Assembly: GCF_002257585.1 (NCBI RefSeq)
Contig: NZ_CP022743.1
Coordinates: 2,356,001-2,420,000, forward strand
DNA length: 64,000 nucleotides
From: Mucilaginibacter xinganensis
Lineage (GTDB): Bacteria; Bacteroidota; Bacteroidia; Sphingobacteriales; Sphingobacteriaceae
Direction of reading: 5' to 3'
Part shown: piece by piece, positions 63,947 through 64,000 of the stretch
How positions within the stretch are numbered: the first letter of the stretch is position 1
Layout of the letters: every line of letters starts with the position of its first letter
Notes under the pieces: model-generated
Database searches by the model: none
Told to the model about the DNA's origin: nothing
What the model saw: only the letters and a program-made list of their open reading frames with translations
Made by a program: the position numbers and the translations under genes

Positions 63947-64000
63947 TTACGCGTGCGTTAATTTATCAGCTGCCTGACCTGCTTCGTCCTTGTTCATTAT
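63947..64000 (-). CDS. 3' end of a gene running past the window edge
   Basis: On the minus strand an open frame enters from beyond the window and ends at 63947 with ...MNKDEAGQAADKLTHA. Only 17 codons are visible and they carry no identifiable motif. It lies upstream of aroA on the same strand, so another aromatic-pathway gene is a guess only. Confidence 0.4.
   Translation of the reverse strand: MMNKDEAGQAADKLTHA

Overview
The window is chromosomal DNA of a Bacteroidota bacterium of the Sphingobacteriaceae type; gene content and protein flavour resemble Mucilaginibacter or Pedobacter (inference, no database was searched). The reasons are SusC/SusD pairs, several TonB-dependent receptors, DUF3347 and DUF6515 type proteins, a LytTR two-component pair, short lipoproteins with a Cys lipobox, TAnnTTTG-type promoter boxes in place of classical -10/-35 elements, and A-rich start regions in place of Shine-Dalgarno sites. 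I saw no insertion sequence, prophage, CRISPR array or intact tRNA. One structural RNA gene, the RNase P RNA, lies on the minus strand at about 16.6-17.0 kb.

Layout. 0-6 kb: the end of a SusC-like receptor, its SusD partner and a secreted S9 peptidase, which suggests peptide or protein scavenging. 6-13 kb (mostly minus): a zinc-dependent phospholipase C-like protein, small envelope proteins, a sterol desaturase-family enzyme, a LytTR regulator/kinase pair and a Gly-rich secreted protein. 13-19 kb: a MazG-like pyrophosphohydrolase, a DUF5009-type membrane acyltransferase, a sigma-54 response regulator, rnpB, a lipoprotein/SCO/cytochrome c operon and DinB. 19-28.6 kb: GH1 glucosidase, a TPR-histidine kinase, glutaryl-CoA dehydrogenase-like enzyme, folB with a GlcD-like oxidase, MgtC, thioesterase, Hsp20 and YajQ. 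28.8-33.2 kb: polyphosphate kinase and exopolyphosphatase, UbiX, riboflavin synthase.

36-41 kb is an amino-sugar locus: LacI-family regulator, a CBM9-like protein, an N-acetylhexosamine 1-kinase-like enzyme and a Tat-exported GH109-like enzyme. Four copies of a GTGnnCGnnCAC motif occur in its intergenic regions and are good candidate operators. 41-48 kb: siderophore-type TonB receptor with an iron-box-like dyad, a flavin monooxygenase, a cytoplasmic sulfite-oxidase-like protein, a conserved protein of unknown function and an OmpA-type lipoprotein. 48-53 kb: an outer-membrane receptor, an M56 peptidase of BlaR1 type without the beta-lactam sensor domain, and BlaI. The blaI promoter carries a perfect palindrome exactly inside its 19-bp spacer.

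53-56.7 kb is the most unusual stretch: a NagD-like phosphatase, an orphan double-glycine-leader peptide with six cysteines, a DUF3347 protein, a frameshifted gene remnant and a BNR-repeat protein with CxCC and CPMDGG motifs, which together look like a partly decayed metal-handling cluster. 56.7-64 kb: a GH2 exo-beta-glucosaminidase-like enzyme, a LOG-family protein, an MFS transporter and the shikimate genes aroC and aroA. A palindromic repeat and the end of another minus-strand gene close the window.
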